From Ischnura elegans (lineage: Eukaryota; Arthropoda; Insecta; Odonata; Coenagrionidae): a stretch of 64,000 bases of DNA. Where the stretch lies: assembly GCF_921293095.1 (NCBI RefSeq), contig NC_060251.1, forward strand, positions 56,003,585-56,067,584. The letters are read 5' to 3'. This document shows positions 8,924 to 20,530 of the stretch, piece after piece; positions within the stretch are counted from its first letter, which is position 1, and every line of letters begins with the position of its first letter. Both the position numbers and the translations under genes were made by a program. The notes beneath the pieces are model-generated. The model searched no databases. It had not been told where the DNA came from and saw nothing but the letters and a program-made list of their open reading frames with translations.

Positions 8924-11900
8924 AAGAACCAAAATTACTGATGATGTTAAAAAACGCGCCATTTTTAAACAACAGAACCTTTGAGCCAAGCACTCCGATT
9001 AACCGGGAGTGTGCCCTGTTGCGATTTCCGGCAACACAAGTTAGCATATTTTGCAAATAAGTCAGGTTCATTTCGTTATTGCTTCACTATAGGTAGGAGG
9101 GTATTAAGGTGAATTGACGTTTTAGAAAGGTAGTTATATAGAATGGAAATATTGACCCATTTTTGAGGAAATAAGAAAAAAGGCCTCGGAATTAAATGTT
9201 TATGTCCATTATCTCTCGTGAAAACATAAATATATATCTGCGCGAGGTTGAGTGGCGCGTGTAGGGTGATTAGAAAATTAGTAGACATATTGCTCTAAGA
9301 ACAGAATATCTCAAGTACTTATATCAAAAGGAAATAAATCTAAATAGAAGGATCGACTAGATAAGGAGTACAAATGCCAGAGGAGATAAATAATTAATTT
9401 TGACATTAACTAATAATAGGGTAGGTATACCCATTTCGAGTGGAGAGCGTAAACTAAGCGAGGAATCGTGAGATTCTGGTGAGAGATTATGCGAAGGATA
9501 ATGAGTTTTACACTGTGGAATTAGAGCAGTTTTAGTACAACCGTGGGTGATTCGGAAAGCGTTTCATAGCTGATTTATTAAAAAATCCCACGTCAATTAT
9601 ATGAAATAAGTGTGAAGTGCTGGCTCGCAAAATGCAGGGGCTTCAACAACATATTCCATCTTAAACTCAGAATTCTGTCTCGAAAATATATGACATCATC
9701 GGCAAACTCTTTACACACATGCCTGCCGCATCAATGCAACTTGCGCCAACGAAAATTACCATCTGGTCTCATATTTAGGGCACTCACAACTCGTATCCAT
9801 TAATTTCATCTACGCGTGCTGCTGGACCTGAACTTGTGGAACACCCTGCCTAAACGTATGAGGCGCAGAGACTTAATAAATAAAAACAATGTACGTAAAA
9901 GTAATTGTTACTGCACCAATGATATCTGTGTATTGAGCACTTAAAAGTAGATCTCTATCTCCATGGATTGCCACACGTTAATTTTCTATGCGCAGAAGTT
10001 CGAAATACCGGTATTGGAGATATCAAAACTTGGATGTTACTGATCAGAAAGTTTTCATTGTGAACTGAGATATTTCATTTTATTGCTGAATTTTGGGAAT
10101 AATCAAACAATGACTTCATGACCTTATATTACCTCTTTGTTCATCGGTCGCGAATAAATTAAAATTAGAGTTAAAATCAAGATAAATTAATCAAGAGAGA
10201 TCAATTAATCAGGCTGTACGAAATAGAAGAATCTATTACTATACTACGTACACTACGTTTACGGCCCAAAATTTTACATTTGATAAAATTCATTTGTTGA
10301 AAACGATTTATTATTCAACATTAAGGAAACGTTAATTTAAAATCATACTTGAGCATTGAATTCAACGATTCAGAGAAGGATATTGTGGAACAACATAGTT
10401 AATAATACTTCATTATCTAAACTTAATATTCTAATTTATCTTTTCTTTATATATACTTTTCTTAAAAATTTGCTGACTAAATTTCCGACTCATAAAAATC
10501 CCCTGGAAATGATATGATGCTCCGTAAAACGCTAAATAGGCAAAATAGCGGAAAAGTAGCGATGGTTGTGGAAATTATGACGATCCTGAGATGTTAAAAT
10601 AATGGTATTATTCAATATCGTTTATTTTACAGTAATTTTAATTAACTTTAACGAAAATAAATCGTTATTATGCTCTCTCAAGGTTTTTAATCTCTTCTTT
10701 TGACATTCAGACATCATGTACTGTTGAAAAGCTCTACCGTGCTCGTAGAAAGTAGCTCAAATATGTTCGGGAGAAACGATGAAAGTTAAGTTTTGTTGAA
10801 TAAATTTGAAGAAGTAACCCTATGATACTCAGATAATAAGTATAGCAAGAAGGATGGTAGTTGGATGGAAATCAAGACGATAGCTCTAAGAGAGAGGCAG
10901 CAGAAATTAAAGCTAAAGGTTTTCCTCATTTCTGGCGTGGGCTAGGTTTCAATAATACCCTAGGCCCCTGGCCGTTGTGTCCAAATTTTTAGAATCTATC
11001 ATATTTCAGTTTTTTAAAATTACGATTCTCCACACAATGTCATTCTATCGTTATTTATTTTCTCCCACCAAATCTTTGGACAAATTTTCCTTCCTCTCTC
11101 TCGAAGAATATAATTGCAAACACTTCACCTCTCCAATTAGCACAATATCTCAAAAAGCACAACGATGCCAATTAAACTTCAGAGTTAAATTTGTCCCATT
11201 AAAATGTTTTAGGGCAAATAGACATATATTGAGATAATTTACCTATTATTGATGACTTTCTTAGTGAGGAGACTAAAGATTCATTTCTTATGAGAGCTTC
11301 GAAATAATGAGGTAAAAAATAAGTATTTCGTCGGAATATAAATTATTCGAAATATTTCTACGCTACAGGAGACTGCAGTATCATGATTACCTGCACCGCC
11401 ATATAGTTATCTTAATAACCGCGAGGGGTTAGACAAATGTATCTCCTAAACTCCAACATTTATCCGAATCTGCAACAATTCTCTTCTGTTTGTGTTTGAA
11501 ATTAGAATTAAATTTTTTATCCTTTCCAATGAGTGATATAAAATTTTGATACTTGCTCAGTTGCGATGTGAATTTCCCACCTTAATTGTAACACAGGCTC
11601 TAATTTTCCTTCAAGTCGAACGTTCTCCAAAAGTTCACAAGCAAAAAGAAACATAAATTCTTAGTTGCTAGTGCGAAAGATGGTAAGATAAGTTTATGCC
11701 ATTGCTAAATTAACAACGCCCTGTTGATGCCCATTAAATATTTATTTCTCAGTATTTATAGGATAACATATTACAAAACGAAAATGCCGGGATTCGGTGA
11801 AAAGTGAGGTAAAGTCTAAATAAAAAACAGTTTATTTGTTTGAGAAACACAAGTTCATGATAAAATCAAATACATCCATAAATTTATTTGTTGACCTTTT

Positions 11901-13655
11901 TGTAGAAAGATGTATTTTATTTTCGCTCGGACAGACGAAATCGTTTGCAAAATGGTATCCTGCAGTAACTATCCCTCGTCATTAACATTTGCAAAAATTG
12001 TTAAATCTTACTTTATGGCTTAAGGATTGGTAACTCTTTGAAAAGTATGTATGATTTTAATGTTCATTCAGTAGCCTTGGGAATGGGCGACGAGTCGAAA
12101 CCCGGAACGTCGCGACGTCGCCGACGCGTCGGCGCTATTCGAATATCTTACTCGCGCGGAGACCCGGGAAAAGTTATTAATTGAAAAGTAGTTTCCCAGG
12201 CAAAAACCTCACAACTACCCTTGCAATATAATCTATCCTCTGTGCGAGGAAATTGATGGGGAATATGTTTTTCATAAAACAACCAATTTAAACTTTTAAA
12301 CTAAGAGTTGACAGTGTTTGCATACTTCTTGATCAAACCGGTATGGGTAAGTGATAGAAAATGCATTAATATTGCGAGATATCTTTATAAACGAACAATT
12401 GAATCCCATCATTCTCACTGTTCACCTTCTCAATCAGCACAACTAGGTGTTGTCTTAAGGCAGGGTTTAGTAACCTTCACATTGCAAGCATACCCATTGA
12501 ATTATCGGTTCACATAAAAAACTCTGCATACTGCCCCATTAGCACCTTAAATTTTATGTGTCAAAGTTATATATGGGTAATACTTTCATCGCAAGGATGC
12601 CGATCCCTGACATGACGAATTAAAACAACAGCTGTTTTTCTTTTATCGTGCCGCAGATGGTCGACCCCCGGGTAAAAAACTCAAAGACTCAAAAGAAAAA
12701 AAAACTCAAATGTTACTTAAGTCTATACTTACGAAAAGTCGTCTATTTTGTATCTTGTCAACTCATAAGTCATTTATAGAAACACGAATCCTAAAATTCA
12801 TTTTCTTAAAAAGATGGCTGTGTCATGGGGAGGGGGATAACCCATCTTGCCTTTGCACCCGGGAACTGACTTGAAACTCAAAACTTCAGCGTATAATTTC
12901 AGAGTAATTTTTTAATATATTCTTCAGTTACCGATAAATAACGTGGGCCGAAAAGTCACTTGTTTTCGGGATCAAATTAGCCTTACGCGGGTTAGTTGTG
13001 AACTAATGGCAGGGTCTCAGTTGCGATATGTTTTCGAAATCGGATGATATTTACTACTGCCTTCAGATTCATTCTCACTTGTCTCACACTAAAAATATGT
13101 TGTCAATTGGCATGCATCGTTTAACTTCATAGATGGAAGTTATGGGCATAGTTGAAAAGTGTTCATGATTCCATAGTTTAATTAGCCTCGTGTCTATAGA
13201 AGTTAGTTTCCAGTCCCGTGCTATAAAATAGCCGTCTCTTTTATAAAAGTAAAATTTAAGATTAAATTTTCTAGCATAGTTATAAATTGGCGAGTGAGAG
13301 ACAATATATAGATATTTGGGCATATAAAATTCAGTAAAGACATGATTAAATTGAGGTCTTCTTCTAAAACGGCCTTTATTTTCAATAAGAATGAATTTCA
13401 AGACTCGAGTTTAGAACATCTAGTCGTGAGTTGCCAAGAGATGCACAAAGTAAAAAGCTTTCTTCATTTTAGCCGTAGTAAACAGTTCATTTTCCGACCC
13501 ACCTGACAAATTAATTATTCGTTAAAATAAATGGGGTCCCTCTCTCTGAAATGGCTTTTTTTACAAGAAAAATGAATTTAAAGACTCGATTACAGCATAG
13601 AGTTGAGAATTACTAGATTCACCTATTTTGCCAGAAATATGGACGGAATTTGCTC
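8924..13655. other. AT-rich sequence, proposed first intron of tap
   Basis: About 4.7 kb without a credible ORF or a complete transposon. 8924-8995 is shared with 13772-13850. A GC-rich patch at 12085-12135 contains a perfect 14-bp palindrome GCCGACGCGTCGGC (12120-12133). An E-box inside a palindrome (AACAGCTGTT) lies near 12628. Enhancer content is possible but not demonstrable from sequence alone. Confidence 0.4.
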
Positions 13656-13730
13656 TCATATAGTTAAGGTGACATCAGGTGTCCCACAAGGAAGGGTAAT
13701 TGGTCCTCTTTAGTTCATTATCCAGCGTGG
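13655..13730 (+). pseudogene. Relic of a LINE reverse transcriptase (motif B)
   Basis: Translation reads KVTSGVPQG followed by VIGPL and a stop: the SGVPQG block of non-LTR reverse transcriptase. Upstream nucleotides resemble 15731-15780 and the block resembles 16180-16230, so several pieces of one family lie here. Confidence 0.6.
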
Positions 13731-13756
13731 ATAAAAATTTTATCACGAAATTTTAA

Positions 13757-13850
13757 CACTGGATAGCTGATTCCAGTCGAAATTAAAATTACCAATGATG
13801 TTTCAGTCGAAAACGCACCAATTTTAAACTACAGAAAATTTGAGCCAAGC
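13757..13850. repeat. Diverged copy of 8907-8995
   Basis: Shares GATAGCTGATKCCAGT, AAATTAC(C/T), GATGATGTT-like, ACGC(A/G)CCA and TTTGAGCCAAGCA in the same order. It appears to be the external part of the repeat next to hairpin H1. Confidence 0.6.
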
Positions 13851-13961
13851 AGGGCAATAGAAAACTTTTCCTTCAAAAACTTCAGTAAAAGGATATTTTT
13901 CCGGCTAACACTAACAAACTTATTTTTCATTAAAATGGAGAAAAATAAGTTGGACACTCAC

Positions 13962-14348
13962 CTTTATTTCCTCTCCGATGTCAGCAGAGGGCAGCTCCGG
14001 CGAAATCCGCCACTGGGGCACTGAACTTCCAACTCGAAGATGAAAAACGCTGATCGAGGAAACTCACGGAAGATAAAAACACTCGGGATTATCCGGAAAA
14101 AATTTAACCGCACCAACACGTCAGTCCAATGGGAAAACAGAACCGTTGAAAAAGAGAGAGAGTTCTGGACCTCTTCACCGACGCTCACGAAATCTGACCG
14201 GCTGGAACACCGGGAGACCTTCCCAGCAACCGGAGATGTTCCTCCGGTATACGCACACGCCGTTGGCCCGTCGACACAGCCTTCAACGATGACTACACGC
14301 TACGGTCGCTACCCGGCGACTGACTGTTGTGCAGACCGAATTGGAACT
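13962..14348 (-). other. tap: Candidate non-coding first exon (5' UTR) of tap
   Basis: On the minus strand this 387-nt block contains no ATG at all, although about six are expected by chance. It ends in AAAG followed by the consensus donor GTGAGT at 13956-13961. Its 5' edge coincides with an initiator and DPE. Joined to the acceptor at 8505 it gives an intron of about 5.46 kb, and the first ATG in the mRNA is then the tap start codon. Linking this exon to tap is inference from strand, order and complementary splice sites. It could belong to another minus-strand transcript. Two in-frame openings crossing it start only at non-ATG codons. Confidence 0.55.
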
Positions 14349-14383
14349 GAAACCGTGTTGGAAGGCTCGCGATGCATTTAAAA
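14316..14383 (-). promoter_or_regulatory. Candidate arthropod core promoter (TATA-like, Inr, DPE)
   Basis: On the minus strand a TATA-like TTTTAAAT lies at 14383-14376. The initiator TCAGTT lies at 14350-14345, with its A (+1) at 14348. AGTCGC at 14321-14316 falls exactly at +28 to +33 and matches five of six positions of the DPE consensus RGWYVT. The TATA-to-start spacing is a few bases longer than ideal, so Inr plus DPE may be the working pair. Confidence 0.45.
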
Positions 14384-14978
14384 GCTTTGGTGAGGCCTTC
14401 CTGAGAGGGTGGGGAGGGGTCTCTGTCTGCATAGGGGGCGTAGGCCAAGAGGGGAGGGGTACGTGAATGCAGAGGGCATTGGAGTGTGGGGGAGGCAAAT
14501 CGCACCATGGAGGGGAGGGACAGCACTATAGGGATATGAGGGAGGAGCGCGCCCCTACCCCCCCCCCTGCTTGTGCGATAGGGGGGGGAGGGGAAGGGGG
14601 ACGCATTTAGGGTTTAGCCGCGAGGGTGGGTGACGTAGCAGGCGAATTACGAGTGGTAGGGGAAGTGAGATAAAAGCAACGTGGGTTAGCGGGTGGGGTG
14701 AGGTCGATTCACGCATCAAAAGGGAATGGGGAGATTTCTCGCTCTTTAAAGGGACTCAGCTCCCTCACCCCACCGGCCGCCGCTGCTTTTCCCGGTCCTA
14801 CTCGGCGGGGGGTCCCGGACGGGTCGGTGCCTCCCCCCTCCGTTTTTCTAGAGTGTGGGTGAATTGGACCACTGACTGCTCCACAGTCAAGGGACGCTCG
14901 TGAATCTTTAACCCCGTCCACACCAGTTGTTTGCTCTTCATCTGGTTTCATAGCAAAAATAATATCAGGTAGACAGTA
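14384..14978. other. GC-rich block upstream of the proposed tap promoter
   Basis: Long G-rich runs (14400-14600) and a CpG-rich patch (14760-14850). Short ORFs on the minus strand reflect composition. It could be promoter-proximal sequence or a decayed GC-rich repeat. Confidence 0.35.
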
Positions 14979-14979
14979 C

Positions 14980-15711
14980 ATCGATGGCTAAGTTCTAACA
15001 ACACGTATCTAAAAATAGCAACTTTGCAGAAGAGCAGAAAATACTATTATTTTTTTACCTGTGCCCTGAAATGAAGAACCAAAAGTTCATAAAACTGAAA
15101 AAGAAGCATTCATTTGCAAACAAAGAATTGTTTTTTGCTAGGGATGGTCGGATCGGATACCTCGGATCCAAATATCCGCGGATATTGCCCTTCATAGGAT
15201 ACATCGAATACAAAGTCGCGGAAGACATCGATTCTGGATCAGAAATTTTTCATAATAGCTTCATTGAATACAACGCGCAATAAGGGTGGAAAGAGTTCCG
15301 ATTCTATCTTCGAATGCGCCGTCGCATGCGATTCTTGTCCTTCTCATGAACCGTTTCGTTTGAAAGCTCTCAAAGAGGTTACTTAGGAGAATTTCAGCCG
15401 TGGAAAATAAAAATAGAAAAATGCGATTGGCTCATAGTGTGACTCTTCCCAAGAGATTGAACAATCATCGGGGGAATCTCAGCGACAGGAATTTGAAAAT
15501 GCATTTGGATCCGAAAATATCCGATCCGAAAGATCCGGCTCCGAAAATCAAGGATCCGATCCGAATCCGGATCCGAAAAAAATCCTGGATCCGTCCGTCC
15601 CTATTTTTTGCAAGTATTTTATTTTTTTAAATGTTATTACTCTTCGTTTAAGATACCTATCTCAAAACGTCGAATTTGAGATACGTGTTGTTAGAACATA
15701 GCCATAGATAT
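14980..15711. mobile_element. Inverted-repeat element (family Z), interrupted by a hAT-type MITE
   Basis: The left end (TCGATGGCTAAGTTCTAACA, 14981) and the right end (15666-15711, inverted: CTATGTTCTAACAACACGTA) match. The interior matches the minus strand of 60700-61190 on both sides of the inserted 465-bp MITE. Without the insertion the element would be about 260 bp. Confidence 0.75.
15139..15603. mobile_element. hAT-type MITE with exact 8-bp target duplication
   Basis: Termini TAGGGATGGTCGGATC (left) and, inverted on the right, TAGGGACGGACGGATCC. TTTTTTGC occurs immediately outside both ends (15131-15138 and 15604-15611), an exact 8-bp duplication as made by hAT transposases. The interior is filled with GGATCCGA and CCGATCCGAA words in both orientations. 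No transposase. The related locus at 60.8 kb lacks the insertion. Confidence 0.88.
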
Positions 15712-16169
15712 ACGATCGAGGAGGCGCTTCTGATTCACCAATTTCACCATAAATCTTGACGGAATTAGCTCTGAGATATATATCAGATCTACAACGAAAT
15801 CCATTGGACCGACTGAACGAGGTGCGTCTTCGAGGCAAAACTTTTCTTTTTTGAACTTGGCGTAACAAACACGAGCGGTCCTATCGGCTATAGCACCCAC
15901 TCCATGTACAGTAACAATGATGCGAGAAGCTTCAATGACCTTATATTAAAGGCAACAAGAAGGAGGCACCGGAAATGCTCACGTTTCTCAACTTTACATT
16001 CTATTTTAACGATCTAAAATGTTACAGAAATTTATCTAAAGAAAAAAGAAAAAAACAGATTCCGGTAGAAAAAAATATTCTCCTTCGAAAGCCTAAAAAC
16101 TTTGTGATACACAGTTATTGACATGTAGAATGTTACAATGTAAAAAAACGGCGGAGACTTTGTTGCCAA
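15712..16169. other. LINE-related decayed sequence
   Basis: 15731-15780 resembles 13606-13650, which lies next to an RT relic. Otherwise no conserved frame. Probably the upstream remnant of the RT copy at 16170. Confidence 0.35.
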
Positions 16170-16690
16170 CCTAATGGTTAAAGTGACATCAGGTGTCCCA
16201 CAAGGAATCGTAATCGGTCCCCATTTGTTCATTATTTACGTAAATGACCTATTCTGTCGAATTACCAGTAAAATTCGTTTATTTGTTGTCGGCTATGTCA
16301 TCTATCGCGAAATTAGTGGTCACTTTGATTTTTAAATTCTGTTATCGGATTTAAACAATTTTCATATGTGGAGCCAAAAGTGGGAACTCAAACTTGATCT
16401 GAGAAAAGGCATGGCGGTACATTTCTTGCGGAGGTCGTCCAACTATCCCCAAGAACATGTTGTGGATGGTGTAAACATAAAGGAAACAAACGAAGTGAAG
16501 TGCCAAGGAGTAACGATAACTTTGAACCTATCGTGGGGAACATATATAAGACATATTTGTGGAAGAGCCCTGAAGAAGCTAGTATTCGTCAAGCATATTA
16601 TGGGAAGATCTTCGGACGAGAAAGCAAAATAGAGGCGCTACTTCGCACTCGTCCGAGAATATCATTTCAGAGCTCCACTATATTTCCAGG
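16170..16690 (+). pseudogene. Non-LTR reverse transcriptase relic (motif B onward)
   Basis: Translation reads VKVTSGVPQG-VIGPHLFIIYVNDLF (a few residues decayed), then KIRLFV. The catalytic ADD is lost (VVGYVIYREI). After a stop it continues as WSQKWELKLDLRKGMAVHF, VKCQGVTITLNLSWGTYI and HICGRALKKLVFVKHIMG. The order matches thumb-side sequence of CR1/jockey-like RTs. Stops and the missing catalytic residues make it a pseudogene. Confidence 0.8.
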
Positions 16691-16825
16691 TCCGAGAGAA
16701 ACGATGAATTAAGAGAGATATTTTTCCGAATGGATAGTTATGAGCATTCGTTTTTCCACCACACGATTAATGCCTTGAATAGATGCTAGGCGTGTATAAT
16801 TTCGTCAAAGCATTTCATCATGTTA

Positions 16826-17012
16826 AATAAAAACTTTTGGACTATGTCGCCGCGTCAATTTTTGGGTGGCCCCAATTTTTCCCGACCGATGCTGGTCGCT
16901 TTCTCAAGGAAATTTCTAAAAACAATTGCACTTGAGAAAGCGACCAGCATCGGTCGGGAAACGTGGCCACCCAAAAATTGACGCAGCGACATAGCCCAAA
17001 AGTTTTTATTCA
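16826..17012. repeat. 187-bp foldback inverted repeat
   Basis: The arms pair over about 85 bp, containing TAAAAACTTTTGG, GTCAATTTTTGGGTGGCC and CCGACCGATGCTGGTCGC, then CTTTCTCAAG. They are joined by a short centre near 16913-16925. Very few mismatches, so the fold is recent. Confidence 0.85.
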
Positions 17013-17514
17013 TCATGAAGAGTACCCGCGAAGGTTTTAACGAAGAGCACATTTTAACATGAAATGGATGGTATCCTAACACCACCCGCCAAACCTCTAT
17101 TAAGGCGGCTTGCCGGGTAGTATCTAAATGTAGATGAAATCTTCATTATCAATGACGTGGCGACGAAAGTCTTCACGACCTAAGACGCCACGCCATAAAG
17201 CCCTCACATCTCATCAAAGTCATCAAAATGTGGTCGCTTTTCTTAAGTAATCAAAATCTGCAGAGATATCCTTAGGCAACAGCTGAATCAAATGAATTCC
17301 CCAAGAACGCTCGCTTAAGTGGATAAGTAAAGAGATTGCGTAGAAGTAAAGCAAAGAGGTAAATAAATGTGACAAAACAACAAATAATAAATTGACATAA
17401 AAATACATGCAGGTGAGTAATGCAGTGATTCTTACAGGTTTCCTTGTGCGCCAACTTTCCTGGGAACAAATTATAGTATACCGTGGCAAGCCACGGTAAA
17501 AAAAATTACGGAGT
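17013..17514. other. Non-coding, nothing recognised
   Basis: No conserved frame. 17480-17498 holds a small palindrome (CCGTGGCAAGCCACGG) beside the SINE tail. Confidence 0.35.
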
Positions 17515-17645
17515 CACCCGCAATGCACAAATTGTACGAAAATTCCACAGAGAAAAAAAATAATCGCCTCAACTGGGATTCGAACCCGAACTTCTCGCCT
17601 TCAAGTTGAAAGGTTTAACCACTTAGGCCACTGCAGCGTCTTCCT
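17515..17645 (-). repeat. tRNA-derived SINE
   Basis: On the minus strand a tRNA-like head carries an A-box-like TGGCCTAAGTGG (17629-17618) and a B box GGTTCGAATCCC (17586-17575), followed by a T-rich stretch with TTTTTTTTCTCTGTGGAATT. The anticodon-stem region does not fold into a proper cloverleaf, so this is SINE rather than tRNA. Related T-run/CTCTGTGGAA sequence occurs twice, inverted, at 53885-54075. Confidence 0.65.
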
Positions 17646-18529
17646 AAGCTGCGAAAATTTGTGGACTATGTTGAGAACGTTTTAATGTTTCATTTGGCTA
17701 AATATTGTCCAGAAAAACGGATGAACGCGGTAGGAAACCCGGAAGTATCACTGCCTACAGTCAAAATCTCAGCGGAAGCCTACATGGAATCAAGCAGGTA
17801 GGTACTCGCCTACTAACTCACATTGAATATTATCCTCGGAAATAGTTCTCAATCCCAGTCTTCGCAGGTCTCAAGCAGGCATACACTCAGGTTTGGGAAG
17901 ATATCTCTTACACAAGCGACCGCTCTCGTACCAATGAAAATGGCTGAAATAAGAATGTAAAATTGCACTTATGCTCACTCACAAACATCGTAGATTAGCT
18001 CAAAGGACTAAATTTCCAAGCAAAAATAACGTAATTCCATAAAGTTTATCTTTGAGGTGTGGGAGTTGGGGTGTGTGTGATTTTCCTTCAATTTATTTCT
18101 TCACGACTAATTGAAGATAATTAACTATACCTTAACGAACTAAAAACCATATTTACTGCTAAAAATCCACCAATTATGTATCACAAACTGTAAAGATAAT
18201 GAAATGTATTTTAGATAACATTCGATAGTTCCCATGACTGCCGATAGATATTGCAATCTTCGTTGCTACTGGCTACGTTCAAGAGAAATTTTGTTTCCCT
18301 CGACTAATGACTATATTAGTTCATTCACGCTACTTTAAGTTGTTGAGAACAAATACTGGGTCTTCTCATGTTCTCAGCTATACATGTATATTTGAGTGAA
18401 GTTAAGCTGTTTTGAACGAGCCCTTAAGAGGACTCATCACTCTCGCACATTCGACCGCATTTTGTCTTTTTCTGACAAAATACTGGATTGTAACTTAACG
18501 CTATCAACTCAAAAATGGGGTGCTATTCA
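17646..18529. other. Non-coding, nothing recognised
   Basis: AT-rich spacer without conserved frames or repeat partners. Confidence 0.35.
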
Positions 18530-18870
18530 AGAGGTTATCATGAAGGTAAAATTGATCGACCGAGTAAGCAATGAGAAAATGCTGAGCAGAGTGGGAGAAA
18601 AGAGAAGTCTTCTAAAAACCATAAGGAGAATACGGGACAGATTAGTTGGAGACGTTGTGAGACATGATGACCTGATGAAAGCAATCGTAGGACAGGTGGA
18701 AGGGAATGAGAGCAAGGGAAGGCCTCGAATGAGTAAGATTGGACAGGCTATAAAAAATGTAAAGTAGAAGAAATACGTTTTCAAGAAAAGTCTAGCAAAT
18801 AGGAGATGTCCCCTGAGAGGAATGGAGAGCTGCGTAAAAACAATCTCAGGATTGTGTAATATTTCAAAAT
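18530..18870 (+). pseudogene. LINE C-terminal fragment (subfamily with GRPRM tail)
   Basis: Encodes IDRVSNEKMLSRVGEKRSLL, then IRRIRDRLVGDVVRHDDLMK, then IVGQVEGNESKGRPRMSKIG. This C-terminal tail (D-R/K-V-x-N-E-x-x-L-x-R-V and GRPRM) recurs through the window and belongs to a widespread arthropod non-LTR RT family. Confidence 0.75.
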
Positions 18871-18999
18871 TGTTTGAATAAATCTCAGTATTGTTGTCTT
18901 ATGATTATGATGATTACGGAGTAATGAATTATGTCAAAATTTTCTTGAACTTCAAATATAAAATGCTGCATCAGAGGAAAATGCTGTGGTTAACTTTTC

Positions 19000-19090
19000 A
19001 AATTGGAGGTGCGTTACCCCTTCTTCACCTCCACCTGTCCTCCTACGATAGTCTTCATCAGGCCATCATGTCTCATAATGTTGCCAAATG
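19000..19090 (-). pseudogene. Short LINE tail fragment of the same subfamily
   Basis: The minus strand encodes an HDGLMKTIVGGQVE-like stretch related to the fragment at 18660-18730, in the opposite orientation. Confidence 0.55.
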
Positions 19091-19105
19091 ATGGTAATGT
19101 TGTCC

Positions 19106-19448
19106 CGTCCAGGGGGGAATCCATGAATTTTATTCTGGAGGGGGCTCAAGGGTCTGGCAGGCAAACGATCCTCTCATGCTTGACATTAAAAACAAGACGC
19201 AACAATTACTTTGCGAAATATTCTCTTAATTTTAGCATGAAAGTTATTTATTCTTTCATAAAAGAAAACAAAATATTGAAAAATCATGAGTTTACAAAAT
19301 ATTTCTTTAACAAATGAAGGTTTATCCATTATGACAAGTGTTAAAATTAATTTAAAACCAATTACTTAGTACCCTGTTTTTAGAACATTTCCCACCTTGC
19401 TTCCCCCAAAATTTCCTTCCATGAATGAAATTCTAGGCTACGCCAGTG
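19106..19448. mobile_element. Decayed miniature DNA element
   Basis: Starts near CCAGGGGGGAATCCATGAATTT and ends TTCTAGGCTACGCCAGTGG. These are imperfectly inverted ends of the type common in arthropod hAT-like MITEs. The interior resembles 1127-1270. Confidence 0.4.
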
Positions 19449-19880
19449 GCCCGAGAATTAAATCATAAAACCCTATAATTACAAGTTGACAGCGTAAATT
19501 TCGAATAGACCATGATATCACACAATCTTAGTGAATTCTCCGAAATAAATTGGAACACGGGACGGATGACATTAGTCAGGTAGTGACGCTACTGAGATAA
19601 AATTAAATGTTCCAAATCGAAGTTGAAAAATCGAGTTTAGATAGAAAATTGAGCATTATGGATCGAACTGGATTTTCTCGATCTATGACTATATTAAAAC
19701 TCTGTTTTCAATTTTAATATATATCGATTTTCCATCACTTTCCCGCAGGTCTAAATGCCTGGTTACACGATAAATTAACACGCACAAGCTGTATGAACGC
19801 GTGAATGAACACGAAAATGCACCTTGTAGCCACTCAACTTATGCGGAAGCATGAACGAAAAATAGAACCTGTTCTAAATA

Positions 19881-20521
19881 TGGTAGTTTCCTTCATCAAA
19901 GAAAACGAAAGGGATTGATTGCGATTCGTTACCCACCATTAGTGTATTCATAATATATACATTATTTGGTTTTAGAAATCCCAGTTTAGACGAATATTAA
20001 TGGTAAATTTTAACCTCATTTGAAAAAGGTCAGATTGGCGACCATGCGATGCCACTCCACGTGACGTCACAGGGACCTAGATGCTAATCAAGTAGTCTGG
20101 AGTTTTACATCGCCTGAGATTACCAATGCGTGCATGATGCACAGAGCTCAGGGAAACATGTCCATAGTAATCTCCTATAAAAATTGCCTATGGTCGGAAA
20201 GTTTCCTTCGTTTGATAGGGTACTAATTATCCTTATTTAAGCCAAGCGCTACTTGCTAGCAGGGTACTCTGCTACCTGCTAGCAGCCTGCATCGTAGCGG
20301 CGCTCACAGCCTTGCACCAAGGCGGCCTCACTTGGCGGCAGCCGGAATCAGAATGACGTCACTCGGGCTTTTCCCAGCATTCATTCTTAGCCGTCGCGTT
20401 TTCGCGCGCTTGAAAATTTTCACTTTTCATCTAACCGCGAAAAATAGATATCGTCATTTAAAAATCTAAAAACGTGAAATGGTAATCCAAGATTGCAATA
20501 AAAAATAATAGGAAACCACCC
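19881..20521 (+). mobile_element. Family A miniature element, copy 1 (641 bp)
   Basis: Terminal inverted repeat GGTAGTTTCCT / AGGAAACCACCC, flanked by TA on both sides (19879-19880 and 20522-20523), suggesting a TA-targeting (Tc1/mariner-like) mobiliser. Full-length copies are at 26436-27042 and 34761-35397, with an end fragment at 48234-48389. Shared internal words include GATTGCGATTCGTTACCCAC, CCACTCCACGTGACG and CGTCGCGTTTTCGCGCGCTT. No ORF. Confidence 0.8.
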
Positions 20522-20530
20522 TATTGTTTC

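Noticed and set aside
12085-12135. CpG patch with GCCGACGCGTCGGC as a promoter
   Set aside because: Very short, no initiator or gene nearby on either strand. Kept only as a note within the proposed intron.
17575-17640. tRNA-Ser gene
   Set aside because: A and B boxes are present, but the anticodon stem does not pair and T-rich SINE body sequence follows.
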